Below are positions 1-5,258 of a DNA stretch of 5,258 bases, in pieces; positions within the stretch are counted from its first letter, which is position 1; every line of letters starts with the position of its first letter. This DNA comes from Bacteroidaceae bacterium (GTDB lineage: Bacteria > Bacteroidota > Bacteroidia > Bacteroidales > Bacteroidaceae). Under the pieces are notes generated by a model. That model searched no databases and had not been told where the DNA came from. It worked only from the letters and a program-made list of their open reading frames with translations. The stretch covers positions 1 to 5,258 of the forward strand of contig JAFTTD010000125.1 of NCBI GenBank assembly GCA_017466965.1, written 5' to 3'. A program made the translations under genes and the position numbers.

Positions 1-177
1 AGACTTTTTCCTATTTTATCTACTTCTTACGGATTAGCAATAAGCGCTGAACATGACAATATAAAAATGAAACCTTTTAGAGATATATTTGAGGAAATGC
101 GTGGAGCCATGGAAGATAACAGAGAAAGCGATTATGATAGATTTAATTATGCCGATGATTATGATGCTTTGAAGTAG
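1..177 (+). CDS. C-terminal fragment of an unidentified protein (5' end outside window)
   Basis: Frame 1 is open from the first base to a TAG at 175-177, giving 58 residues of a gene that starts upstream. The fragment begins RLFPILSTSYGLAISAEHDN and ends in a strongly acidic, Asp/Tyr-rich tail (DNRESDYDRFNYADDYDALK). I do not recognise the protein with confidence. The segment PILSTSYGLAIS (residues 4-15) loosely recalls the last strand and helix of actin-like ATPases of the FtsA/Hsp70/ParM fold, where a Gly-rich YGLA-like motif precedes a variable tail; this is only an impression. No hairpin terminator follows directly. The nearest one on this strand is at 1191-1228, beyond the four-helix gene, so read-through into that gene is possible. 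The reading frame is fairly certain; the function is not. Confidence 0.6.
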   Translation, partial: RLFPILSTSYGLAISAEHDNIKMKPFRDIFEEMRGAMEDNRESDYDRFNYADDYDALK

Positions 178-257
178 TATCTTTTTGATTAATAATGAAA
201 GTTTATATCCATTAAAACAAAGATTATATCTAAATTGAACGATCAGAGCACAAAATG

Positions 258-286
258 AAATAAAGGACTGATGAGGATGAAAAAGG
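258..286 (+). repeat. Left purine-rich arm of an imperfect inverted repeat flanking the four-helix gene
   Basis: The sequence here is AAATA, AA, then GGACTGATGAGGATGAAAAAGG. The reverse complement of 1066-1092 reads AAATA, then GGATTTAAGAGGATTACAGAGG. After the shared AAATA and a 2-base gap, 16 of 22 positions agree, including an unbroken GAGGAT core. The arm lies 39 bases before the start codon at 326. Flanking ends that are complementary across an S23-type reading frame resemble the ends of 23S rRNA intervening sequences, but no rRNA is present here. The match is imperfect and purine-rich, so chance or low complexity cannot be excluded. Confidence 0.45.
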
Positions 287-325
287 ATGAGTAAGTGGAA
301 AAATATAAAGATGTGATAAATAATT

Positions 326-985
326 ATGAACTTTAACGAGAGAGTATTGCTTGATGGTGCTAATTGGAAGGAATTGCGCTTTTATCAGAAGTCGGAGGCA
401 CTCTACCAGATGACATTTGTGTTTTGCGACAGATTCTTGCCTAAATATGGTGACCGCACGGTAGACCAAATGGTGCAGGCGGCACGGTCTGGCAAACAAA
501 ATATTATTGAGGGTTCGGAGGATGGGAAGACTTCGACTGAAATGGAACTGAAACTGCTCAATGTGGCGAGAGCCAGCATTCATGAATTAAGGGAAGACTT
601 TAAGGATTACCTGTTATCGCGTCAGTTGTCGCTTTGGGACAAGAAACATTCCCGATACCAGCGGATGCATGAATTTACAAAATCACACAATAGGCTGGAG
701 GATTATGAACCTTTCTTCATGAAATGGAACAGCGAGGAGATGGCTAATACAGGGTACACGATGTGTTGTCAAATAGATGTGATGATGAACGGTTACCTGG
801 CGACTCTTGAAGACCGTTTCCGTAAGGAAGGAGGTATGAAAGAGCGCATGTACCGAGTTCGCACAGGCTATATGGCAGAGCAAGACCGCAAGATGAAGGA
901 GATGGAGACAACTATCAGACAACAGGAACTGAGAATAAAAGAACTTGAGGCTGAGATGGAGAATATGAGGATAAGAAAGATTTGA
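326..985 (+). CDS. Four-helix-bundle protein (S23/23S rRNA IVP type) with suffix domain and C-terminal coiled coil
   Basis: This encodes 219 residues. Residues 17-100 are a four-helix-bundle core of the 23S rRNA intervening-sequence protein type: a first helix (LRFYQKSEALYQMTFVFCDR), then DRTVDQMVQAARSGKQNIIEG at 43-63, which corresponds to the family's R-A-x-S-I-x-x-N-I-x-E-G signature, then a helix ending in ELREDFKDYL. Residues 139-180 (ANTGYTMCCQID ... RFRKEGGMKERMYRVR) match the 'four helix bundle suffix' extension, whose hallmark is GG followed by ER-x-YR-x-R. Residues 182-217 are a highly charged helix with Met/Ile/Leu spacing like a coiled coil. There is no signal peptide or membrane segment, so it is cytoplasmic. 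Relatives include IVS-encoded proteins and the Avd accessory protein of diversity-generating retroelements, which bind nucleic acid; the function of solitary members is unknown. The ATG at 326 is the first after an in-frame TAA at 317 and has no Shine-Dalgarno site, as is usual in Bacteroidota. The gene stands alone between complementary flanks. Family call is firm, role unknown. Confidence 0.9.
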   Translation: MNFNERVLLDGANWKELRFYQKSEALYQMTFVFCDRFLPKYGDRTVDQMVQAARSGKQNIIEGSEDGKTSTEMELKLLNVARASIHELREDFKDYLLSRQLSLWDKKHSRYQRMHEFTKSHNRLEDYEPFFMKWNSEEMANTGYTMCCQIDVMMNGYLATLEDRFRKEGGMKERMYRVRTGYMAEQDRKMKEMETTIRQQELRIKELEAEMENMRIRKI

Positions 986-1012
986 ATAGAATTGAACAAA
1001 TGAGATGAAGCG

Positions 1013-1080
1013 AGAGGATTGGGAGAGGAAGCAAGACGAATAGAATAAGATTATTCTTCAACAAACCTCTGTAATCCTCT
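1013..1080 (+). repeat. Inverted repeat/hairpin just downstream of the four-helix gene
   Basis: AGAGGATT (1013-1020) is exactly complementary to AATCCTCT (1073-1080), and AGAGG (1024-1028) to CCTCT (1066-1070), with a small 3/2-base internal bulge between the two stems. Inside the loop, AGAATA (1042-1047) can pair with TATTCT (1052-1057) around AGAT. The transcript could therefore fold into a 68-nt branched stem beginning 28 bases after the stop codon. No T-run follows (TAAATCC comes next), so it is not a typical intrinsic terminator. It may instead protect the mRNA 3' end or be the structured end of a mobile cassette. Confidence 0.6.
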
Positions 1081-1092
1081 TAAATCCTATTT
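1066..1092 (-). repeat. Right arm of the inverted repeat flanking the four-helix gene
   Basis: Read on the minus strand this is AAATAGG, then ATTTAAGAGGATTACAGAGG, and it aligns with 258-286 on the plus strand (16 of 22 bases plus AAATA). The same bases also pair with the nearer copy at 1013-1028, so this arm has two possible partners: a short-range hairpin and a long-range closure around the whole gene. This resembles the terminal stem of 23S rRNA intervening sequences, an analogy rather than a demonstration. Confidence 0.45.
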
Positions 1093-1190
1093 AATACAAT
1101 CAAATGAGCCTTAAAGATCGGGGGAGCCACATCCTCTATATAAGAAAAAACAAGATAGTGATTGTTATGATATATTATTGACAAAATTAG

Positions 1191-1228
1191 AGGTGCCGGT
1201 AAACGTGATGTGTTTGCCGGCACCTTTT
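1191..1228 (+). terminator. Strong intrinsic terminator, possibly bidirectional
   Basis: AGGTGCCGGTAAAC (1191-1204) pairs over 14 positions with GTTTGCCGGCACCT (1212-1225), with one G-U wobble, around the 7-base loop GTGATGT; a TTTT run follows at 1225-1228. On the minus strand the same stem is followed by CTAATTTTG, a weaker T-tract, so it may also end the converging lipoprotein transcript whose stop codon lies 51 bases away. It is 205 bases past the four-helix stop codon. It could originally have belonged to the gene ending at 177. Confidence 0.9.
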
Positions 1229-1278
1229 GATTATGAACAAATATCCTTTTTCCCTATGTAAAGATACAGGGTGAAGGG

Positions 1279-2187
1279 TTATTTCACTAAGTCGTATGAG
1301 AGAATCAAAGAGAATGTGTTGAATGTTTCTGACTGTTCGTCACACATTGCTTCAACTTGTTCGTCTGTTATTGTCAGGCTTGGGTCTTCTCTTTGGATTA
1401 GCGACATTAATACAGCTCCCCAGTTTCTCTGGTTAGGTATTACTATGAACAGGCGGTCTTCCGTTTCGTTGGTGAATATGTCTGCCTTCAGATCGTATGT
1501 TTTGTTTCCTGGCTGGAATGGCACTGTCAGTTGGTTGTTAGTGAATGTGTATGGTTTGCTAAGTGTTTGTCCTTCAACGGTGTAGCTGAATGTTCCGTCT
1601 TCGTTGAACTGGATTTCAGAGAAGTACTTTCTTGCAGAACCTGCCAACACTGTTCCTTCCATTTCTGATGTAGGGATGCGGTCTTGCTCGTTGAATTTTA
1701 TCCCTTCAGGTAATATGAGTGCTTCGTCGCCTTCTTTTGCTTCAATTTGTGGTATAGCATTGAAGATAGTGTATTTGTTCAGGATGCTGAAATCTTTTTT
1801 CACTCGGTAGAGGACCATGATTGTATCTCCTGTTTCACTTATTACTTTGAATTCCCTTCCTTCAATTCTTATTCGTTTTTTGTGTGTTGTGATACTTCCG
1901 TCTTTATTTGTTACATGTGTAATGAGGATGTCGCCTTGGCATACGTAAGTTCCTGTTGTTACAGTAAAAGCATAAGTGTTTTCTGTTGCTTTGAATGTAC
2001 CGTCTTTGTAGAATTCAAGGAATACCTTGGTGGTACCATCAAAATTCAACCACATTCCGACTATTTCCTTTGAATAGTCTTGTTGCTTGATGTTTTCTAC
2101 TTCATCATCTTCATTGCAGCATGATGTTACTCCGAAACACAATGTTAGCGCAATTAACGCATAACCAATTTTTCTTGATAGCTTCAT
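1279..2187 (-). CDS. Lipoprotein with two lipocalin-like beta units, probably surface-exposed
   Basis: This encodes 302 residues. A type II signal peptide (basic MKLSRK, then hydrophobic GYALIALTLCFG) ends in the lipobox VTSC, making Cys23 the likely lipidated residue. It is followed by CNEDDE (24-29), an acidic tract resembling the lipoprotein export signal that sends Bacteroidota lipoproteins to the outer-membrane surface. Two similar beta-rich units follow: residues 42-130 start IVGMW and contain FLEFYKDGTFKATE, GTYVCQGDILIT and a run of alternating strands (RIRIEGREFKVI); residues 184-250 contain FSEIQFNEDGTFSYTVEG, then YTFTNNQLTVPF. The W-x(n)-F-x-x-DGTF pattern is typical of small lipocalin-like domains in Bacteroidales lipoproteins. 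Residues 255-302 are a mixed, partly helical tail. No catalytic motif is visible and the ligand is unknown. The gene lies 101 bp downstream of the esterase on the same strand, so co-transcription is possible. The lipoprotein call is firm; the fold is inferred from pattern. Confidence 0.88.
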   Translation of the reverse strand: MKLSRKIGYALIALTLCFGVTSCCNEDDEVENIKQQDYSKEIVGMWLNFDGTTKVFLEFYKDGTFKATENTYAFTVTTGTYVCQGDILITHVTNKDGSITTHKKRIRIEGREFKVISETGDTIMVLYRVKKDFSILNKYTIFNAIPQIEAKEGDEALILPEGIKFNEQDRIPTSEMEGTVLAGSARKYFSEIQFNEDGTFSYTVEGQTLSKPYTFTNNQLTVPFQPGNKTYDLKADIFTNETEDRLFIVIPNQRNWGAVLMSLIQREDPSLTITDEQVEAMCDEQSETFNTFSLILSYDLVK

Positions 2188-2229
2188 ATTTATTAAGTAG
2201 TTTAAATGTTATTATATTCTTTTGTTCCG

Positions 2230-2237
2230 CAAAGTAA
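2230..2237 (-). promoter_or_regulatory. Possible -7 promoter element for the lipoprotein gene
   Basis: On the minus strand this reads TTACTTTG (followed by CGGAAC), one mismatch from the Bacteroidota -7 consensus TAnnTTTG. It lies 42 bases before the lipoprotein start codon, a plausible leader length. No TTG is visible at the spacing expected for the -33 element, so the call is tentative. If real, the lipoprotein can be expressed independently of the esterase. Confidence 0.3.
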
Positions 2238-2288
2238 CATATTTTGTCTAAATTATTTTTTTGTAAGAGATATTATTTTGCTGTGTTT

Positions 2289-3902
2289 TTATTTTTTTAA
2301 GAACTTTTCTATCTTTCCTATTGATTCTTTGAACTCATGAGGCTTGAATCCGTGTCCGGCACCTGGTATTACATGGAGTCGTGCATCTTTGTATAGCTCT
2401 ATTGCACGGCGTGAATCTTCCATAGAAACGACTCTGTCGGCATCTCCCTGGATGATGATTACAGGCTTCTTGAAGTTGCCAATGACTTTGAAAACGTCAA
2501 GGTCGCGTATCTCTGTGAAGAAGTTTCGCCCCATTGGCACGTTCCAAAGGCGTGTGGTGTCTGGTATGTCTTCTATGCGAGGATAGCGGTCTGTCCAATT
2601 CTGCGGTATGCATAGGGCAGGGTAGATGAGTATCAGTTCGCTAATTTCATTTGGCATGCTGGCTGCTGTGAGTGCAGAGACGAGTCCTCCTTGGCTTTCG
2701 CCTATTAGGATTATGCGAGAAGAGTCAACATCGGGCTGTGAACGGAAATGGCGGACGATGGCTTCAAGGTCGCTCTGTTCCTGCAGAATTGACATTTTCA
2801 TGGTATCGTTGTCGCTTCGGCTGTTTATTGAGCCGTATGTGAAATCGAATGAATAGCACTGGAATCCCATGTCGTTGAAAGTCTTGAAATAGTTCATGCC
2901 GAAATGGTGTGTGCCGTTGAATCCGTGAGAGATGATTGCAACAGGTTGTTTTTCTGTAATTTGTTTTGGTTTGCTCAATATTCCGAAAATCTTGTGATTG
3001 CCGTTTTCAATCCATAGTTCGGATGTGTTCTGGTTTTTGAAATTCTTTGATTTCATTGTCCATCCCTTATAGTTGGCGAGTTTGCCTTCTGTAAAGATTT
3101 CAGCATTCTGTTCCTTTCCTTTCAGGTGCCAGTCGAGCCAGTCTGTTACAAGTCGTCCGTAGTCTCCACCGTTAGGATGGTTGTATGTGCCTCCGTGTCC
3201 TGATGCCGGATGGTCGGCAAGTGCTATAGGTGCGTGTGATATTCTGTCGTAGTCTTTCTGGGCATTCTGATATGCTACGTCTGACTGTCCGCCTACGACA
3301 TACAGTATTGGTCCGTGAACGTTAGGAAGCGACTCTTTGCTTGCTCCTGCCATTTCCATGTCGCCCATTCCGGCGTTCATGATCAGATAGGTCTTCAGAC
3401 GTGGGTCTGCTGCATTGCACAGTACCTGTGCACCGCCGCATGAATGTCCTGGAGCTGCTATTTTGCTTGTGTCAGCAGTCATGTAATAGTCGCTCTTCTT
3501 TGTGAAGTTCTGTTTTATAAGCCAGTCGAGTCCTCTTTTTATTTCAGAAGACTGTGTGTGGCTTTCTTTGCGGTCACCAAGCTTGTCCTGCATTTCTCCT
3601 ATTGCTACTATTATGTATCCGTGTGACGCTATCTCTGTCAGCATACGCTCGTATCCTACGCTTGTGTCGGAACACCCTCCGTTTGCCCACATAAGTATTG
3701 GCATGGCACCAGCTTGTGATTTGGCTGCTTTGAGGTTTTCTGGACGATAGACAACGAAGTCTGGCAGTGACTTTTCCTTTATTGCTATAGCTTTGTATTT
3801 GCCTGTACCCCCTTCATCTACTTTTCTTGTCTTTAGTGCTTGCGCTTGCATTGATGATGCAATTAAGCAGAGCATTGCTGCTAATGTGATGTTTTTTTTC
3901 AT
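2289..3902 (-). CDS. Secreted tandem alpha/beta-hydrolase (two-domain esterase)
   Basis: This encodes 537 residues with a type I signal peptide (MKKNITLAAMLCLIASSMQA, likely cut near residue 20). Domain 1 (about 25-265) is an alpha/beta hydrolase of the chlorophyllase/PET-hydrolase-like group: WANGGC (72-77) near the oxyanion hole, nucleophile elbow GHSCGG with Ser154, candidate acid Asp208 in GGQSD and candidate His236 in SGHGGTY. Domain 2 (about 295-537) resembles cinnamoyl/feruloyl esterases such as Est1E: oxyanion HGF at 326-328, elbow GESQGG with Ser403, acid Asp489 in QGDADRVV and His517 in GAGHGF. Both catalytic sets appear complete, so this looks like two active enzymes in one chain. 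Single-domain relatives are about half this length. The substrate is unproven; esters on plant polysaccharides are an attractive guess for domain 2, but no glycanase or SusC/D gene is in view. The start codon is followed by a run of eight A (codons 2-4), and the leader is A-rich with no Shine-Dalgarno site. The dipeptidase terminator upstream implies its own promoter. Confidence 0.92.
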   Translation of the reverse strand: MKKNITLAAMLCLIASSMQAQALKTRKVDEGGTGKYKAIAIKEKSLPDFVVYRPENLKAAKSQAGAMPILMWANGGCSDTSVGYERMLTEIASHGYIIVAIGEMQDKLGDRKESHTQSSEIKRGLDWLIKQNFTKKSDYYMTADTSKIAAPGHSCGGAQVLCNAADPRLKTYLIMNAGMGDMEMAGASKESLPNVHGPILYVVGGQSDVAYQNAQKDYDRISHAPIALADHPASGHGGTYNHPNGGDYGRLVTDWLDWHLKGKEQNAEIFTEGKLANYKGWTMKSKNFKNQNTSELWIENGNHKIFGILSKPKQITEKQPVAIISHGFNGTHHFGMNYFKTFNDMGFQCYSFDFTYGSINSRSDNDTMKMSILQEQSDLEAIVRHFRSQPDVDSSRIILIGESQGGLVSALTAASMPNEISELILIYPALCIPQNWTDRYPRIEDIPDTTRLWNVPMGRNFFTEIRDLDVFKVIGNFKKPVIIIQGDADRVVSMEDSRRAIELYKDARLHVIPGAGHGFKPHEFKESIGKIEKFLKK

Positions 3903-4054
3903 GATTGATGTATTTTTTTTAGTTGTATAATGTTTGCTTTAGTGTTTCATTTCACGAATTTACTGATTTCTGTTCAGTAGAGCATTACAGATGCTTATAA
4001 ATTTAGTTTGTTGAGTGTTTTATGTCAAATTGTGTCTTTTTTGTGTAATTAGAG
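3903..4054 (-). promoter_or_regulatory. Leader and presumed promoter region of the esterase gene
   Basis: This 152-base gap between the upstream terminator and the esterase start must hold the esterase promoter if the terminator works. It is very AT-rich and contains an eight-base A-run on the coding strand (3912-3919) shortly before the ATG, the kind of A-rich leader that promotes translation in Bacteroidota. I find no convincing TAnnTTTG/TTG pair, so no promoter position is assigned. No open frame or RNA gene is visible. Confidence 0.4.
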
Positions 4055-4098
4055 GTAAAACAAAAGCACCATAGAATTTTTGTGTATTCTATAGTGCT
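4055..4098 (-). terminator. Intrinsic terminator of the C69 dipeptidase gene
   Basis: On the minus strand AGCACTATAGAAT (4098 to 4086) pairs with ATTCTATGGTGCT (4077 to 4065), 13 positions with one G-U wobble, extended by one more A-T pair outside. The loop is eight bases, and the stem is followed by TTTGTTTTAC. It begins 25 bases after the dipeptidase stop codon and separates that gene from the esterase. Confidence 0.88.
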
Positions 4099-4123
4099 TC
4101 TATAAGAATGTGTAATGGTTGTA

Positions 4124-5257
4124 TTACTTGTTCTTGTATCTTTCGCCTGTTTCTTTTACAACCTTTCTCCAGTAGTCTTCTGAATAGCCTGGGCGAACAG
4201 GGCTTTCTGCGTATCCATAAGGAGTGCGAAGGAATTTGCCGTTTTCCTCTTTCTTGACAACCATGTCGTTGTGCTTGACAACAAGGAACTGGAAGAGTGT
4301 GTTCCAGCGTTTCATCATGCGGTCGGCGCAAGCAAGACTGTATTTAGTGAGACCGTCAATGACCTGCTCTGGATATGAAGAATAGTATTCCATGGCTTTT
4401 TCTTCTACTATTGCTTGGTACTTCGCATATCCGTCTTCAAGTTCGCTCTGTGCCTTGCGCAGGTCTGGAATCATTTTGCTGTAATATGGATATACCATGT
4501 TTGAAACAGTGTTGCAGAGCCAGAACGCTGATTCCCATGAGAATGTTACTTCGTCCTGCTTGTCAACCATGCGGAGATAGCACTGTGGCACTTCGTTGAC
4601 GCTGCAATAAATAGGAGTGAATGCTGTCATGTTTGCTTCGTCGTTTGTCCACCATATAACGCCTCCGATTGCATCAGGAAGGTCGGAACGCATCTGGCCA
4701 ACAAAGCAGAAGCCTGCCTGTTGTGTAGATATAGGACGTTCGTTGAAATACTCAACTCCGTCAACTTTGAATGAGAGTGGAGAAGGGCGGTATGGCATGC
4801 TGTAGGCTCCTGCACCGAGGTCGTTGGTGATGTCGAGAGCTGTTCCTTCGTAGTGATCGCGCATGTCGTTCTGAATGTCGCGCACTGAAAGTTTGTGCTT
4901 AGGCTTCATGTAGAGCGGCATTGAGGCTGTCATGTCTTCACCATTGATGTAAGGAAGGTACTTGTCCATTCCGTCAACGTGCTTGTTGAAGAAACTCCAT
5001 GCTCGTGCGTCACAATAGCGTATTCCGCCAAAATCTAAAGGATTGTATGCATCGCGGAAACTGAATTCTGCATCCTTGCCGTTGAAGTATCCCTTCTTGC
5101 GTGCGAACTTGATAACATCCTTTGAATACTTAACGTTTTCCTTGTCCTTCATGTCGAACTTCGTGATGCGGCTTTGGTTGGCATGGGCGCTTATGCAGTC
5201 GTCTGGTATGCGGATTGCAACCCAGACTGCACCTTTCTCTTCTGGGCCTTTGCCTAT
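4124..5257 (-). CDS. C69-family dipeptidase, N-terminus outside window
   Basis: The frame is open from the right edge to a TAA at 4126-4124, giving 377 residues of the C-terminal part. The Met at 5152 is internal: conserved family sequence continues upstream of it (AVWVAIRIPDD, then SAHANQSRI, encoded around 5165-5230), which matches the WVA-x-R-x-P-D and AHANQ-x-R-I motifs of peptidase family C69. Further on, GGVIWWTNDEANMTAFTPIY followed by CSVNEVP (about 4600-4680) is another family hallmark; there the usual pattern is a WW/WG-containing strand, a TP-x-Y-C motif and an E-x-P. C69 enzymes are N-terminal-nucleophile hydrolases that cleave dipeptides, using a Cys exposed by processing; that Cys and any signal peptide lie beyond the window. 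The C-terminal part (about 4124-4480) is helical, as usual, and ends ERYKNK. Such enzymes fit the peptide-based nutrition of many Bacteroidales. A terminator follows 25 bases after the stop. Confidence 0.92.
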   Translation of the reverse strand: MGKGPEEKGAVWVAIRIPDDCISAHANQSRITKFDMKDKENVKYSKDVIKFARKKGYFNGKDAEFSFRDAYNPLDFGGIRYCDARAWSFFNKHVDGMDKYLPYINGEDMTASMPLYMKPKHKLSVRDIQNDMRDHYEGTALDITNDLGAGAYSMPYRPSPLSFKVDGVEYFNERPISTQQAGFCFVGQMRSDLPDAIGGVIWWTNDEANMTAFTPIYCSVNEVPQCYLRMVDKQDEVTFSWESAFWLCNTVSNMVYPYYSKMIPDLRKAQSELEDGYAKYQAIVEEKAMEYYSSYPEQVIDGLTKYSLACADRMMKRWNTLFQFLVVKHNDMVVKKEENGKFLRTPYGYAESPVRPGYSEDYWRKVVKETGERYKNK

Positions 5258-5258
5258 C

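Noticed and set aside
178..187. TATCTTTTTG as a promoter -7 element for the four-helix gene
   Set aside because: It differs from TAnnTTTG in the last base, no TTG lies at the right distance upstream, and it overlaps the preceding stop codon. Such AT-rich near-matches are common.
230..583. Minus-strand open frame of 117 codons overlapping the four-helix gene
   Set aside because: It is antisense to a clear family member, its His/Ser/Leu-rich composition is that of a shadow frame, and it resembles no known family.
1252..1271. Weak hairpin CCCTATGTA...TACAGGG next to the lipoprotein stop codon
   Set aside because: Only about six pairs including a wobble, no T-run, and a far stronger stem lies 30 bases away.
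986..1278. RNA gene, tRNA or CRISPR repeats in the intergenic stretch
   Set aside because: Apart from the inverted repeats and the terminator there is no cloverleaf, no regularly spaced direct repeat and no open frame with family similarity.
1271..2073. Plus-strand open frames inside the lipoprotein gene
   Set aside because: Cys/Ser/Phe-rich shadow translations with no domain; the minus-strand frame has a signal peptide, lipobox and coherent fold pattern.
3892..3919. Two eight-base homopolymer runs (codons 2-4 of the esterase and its leader) as a phase-variation switch
   Set aside because: MKK-type starts and A-rich leaders are routine in Bacteroidota, eight bases is short for slippage control, and no alternative frame is supported.
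4089..4331. Minus-strand open frame overlapping the 3' end of the dipeptidase gene
   Set aside because: It is an alternative frame of the same strand over a conserved coding region and runs into the terminator stem.
5150..5152. ATG as the start of the dipeptidase
   Set aside because: The frame stays open to the window edge and the upstream 35 residues carry conserved C69 motifs, so this Met is internal.

Overview
The window looks like a chromosomal stretch from a Bacteroidota species, most plausibly order Bacteroidales and Prevotella-like. The clues are AT-rich intergenic DNA, A-rich leaders instead of Shine-Dalgarno sites, a lipoprotein whose lipidated Cys is followed by an acidic tract (the surface-export type of signal used in this phylum), and protein families common there: a four-helix-bundle protein with the 'suffix' extension, a two-domain secreted esterase and a C69 dipeptidase. 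The genus is inference; no rRNA or other marker gene is present.

Layout. Positions 1-177 (+) hold the last 58 codons of a gene that begins outside the window. Positions 326-985 (+) encode a 219-residue four-helix-bundle protein of the 23S rRNA intervening-sequence (S23/IVP) type with a C-terminal coiled coil. It is flanked by purine-rich, imperfectly complementary sequences at 258-286 and 1066-1092, and by a local hairpin at 1013-1080. A strong intrinsic terminator follows at 1191-1228. The rest of the window is on the minus strand: a C69-family dipeptidase (4124 to the right edge, N-terminus missing) closed by its own terminator at 4055-4098; then a secreted protein of two tandem alpha/beta-hydrolase domains (2289-3902); then a lipoprotein with two lipocalin-like beta units (1279-2187) that converges on the four-helix gene across the 1191-1228 terminator.

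How the genes may work together. The esterase and lipoprotein are adjacent and co-directional, 101 bp apart, and both are exported, so they may act together at the cell envelope; neither has an assignable substrate. The dipeptidase is insulated from them by a terminator. The four-helix gene looks like an independent insert: its complementary flanks, and the position of the terminator downstream of it, fit a small cassette placed between the 1-177 gene and that gene's original terminator. This is the most interesting part of the window, but it remains a hypothesis. I saw no CRISPR array, tRNA, rRNA, transposase or recognisable defence system.
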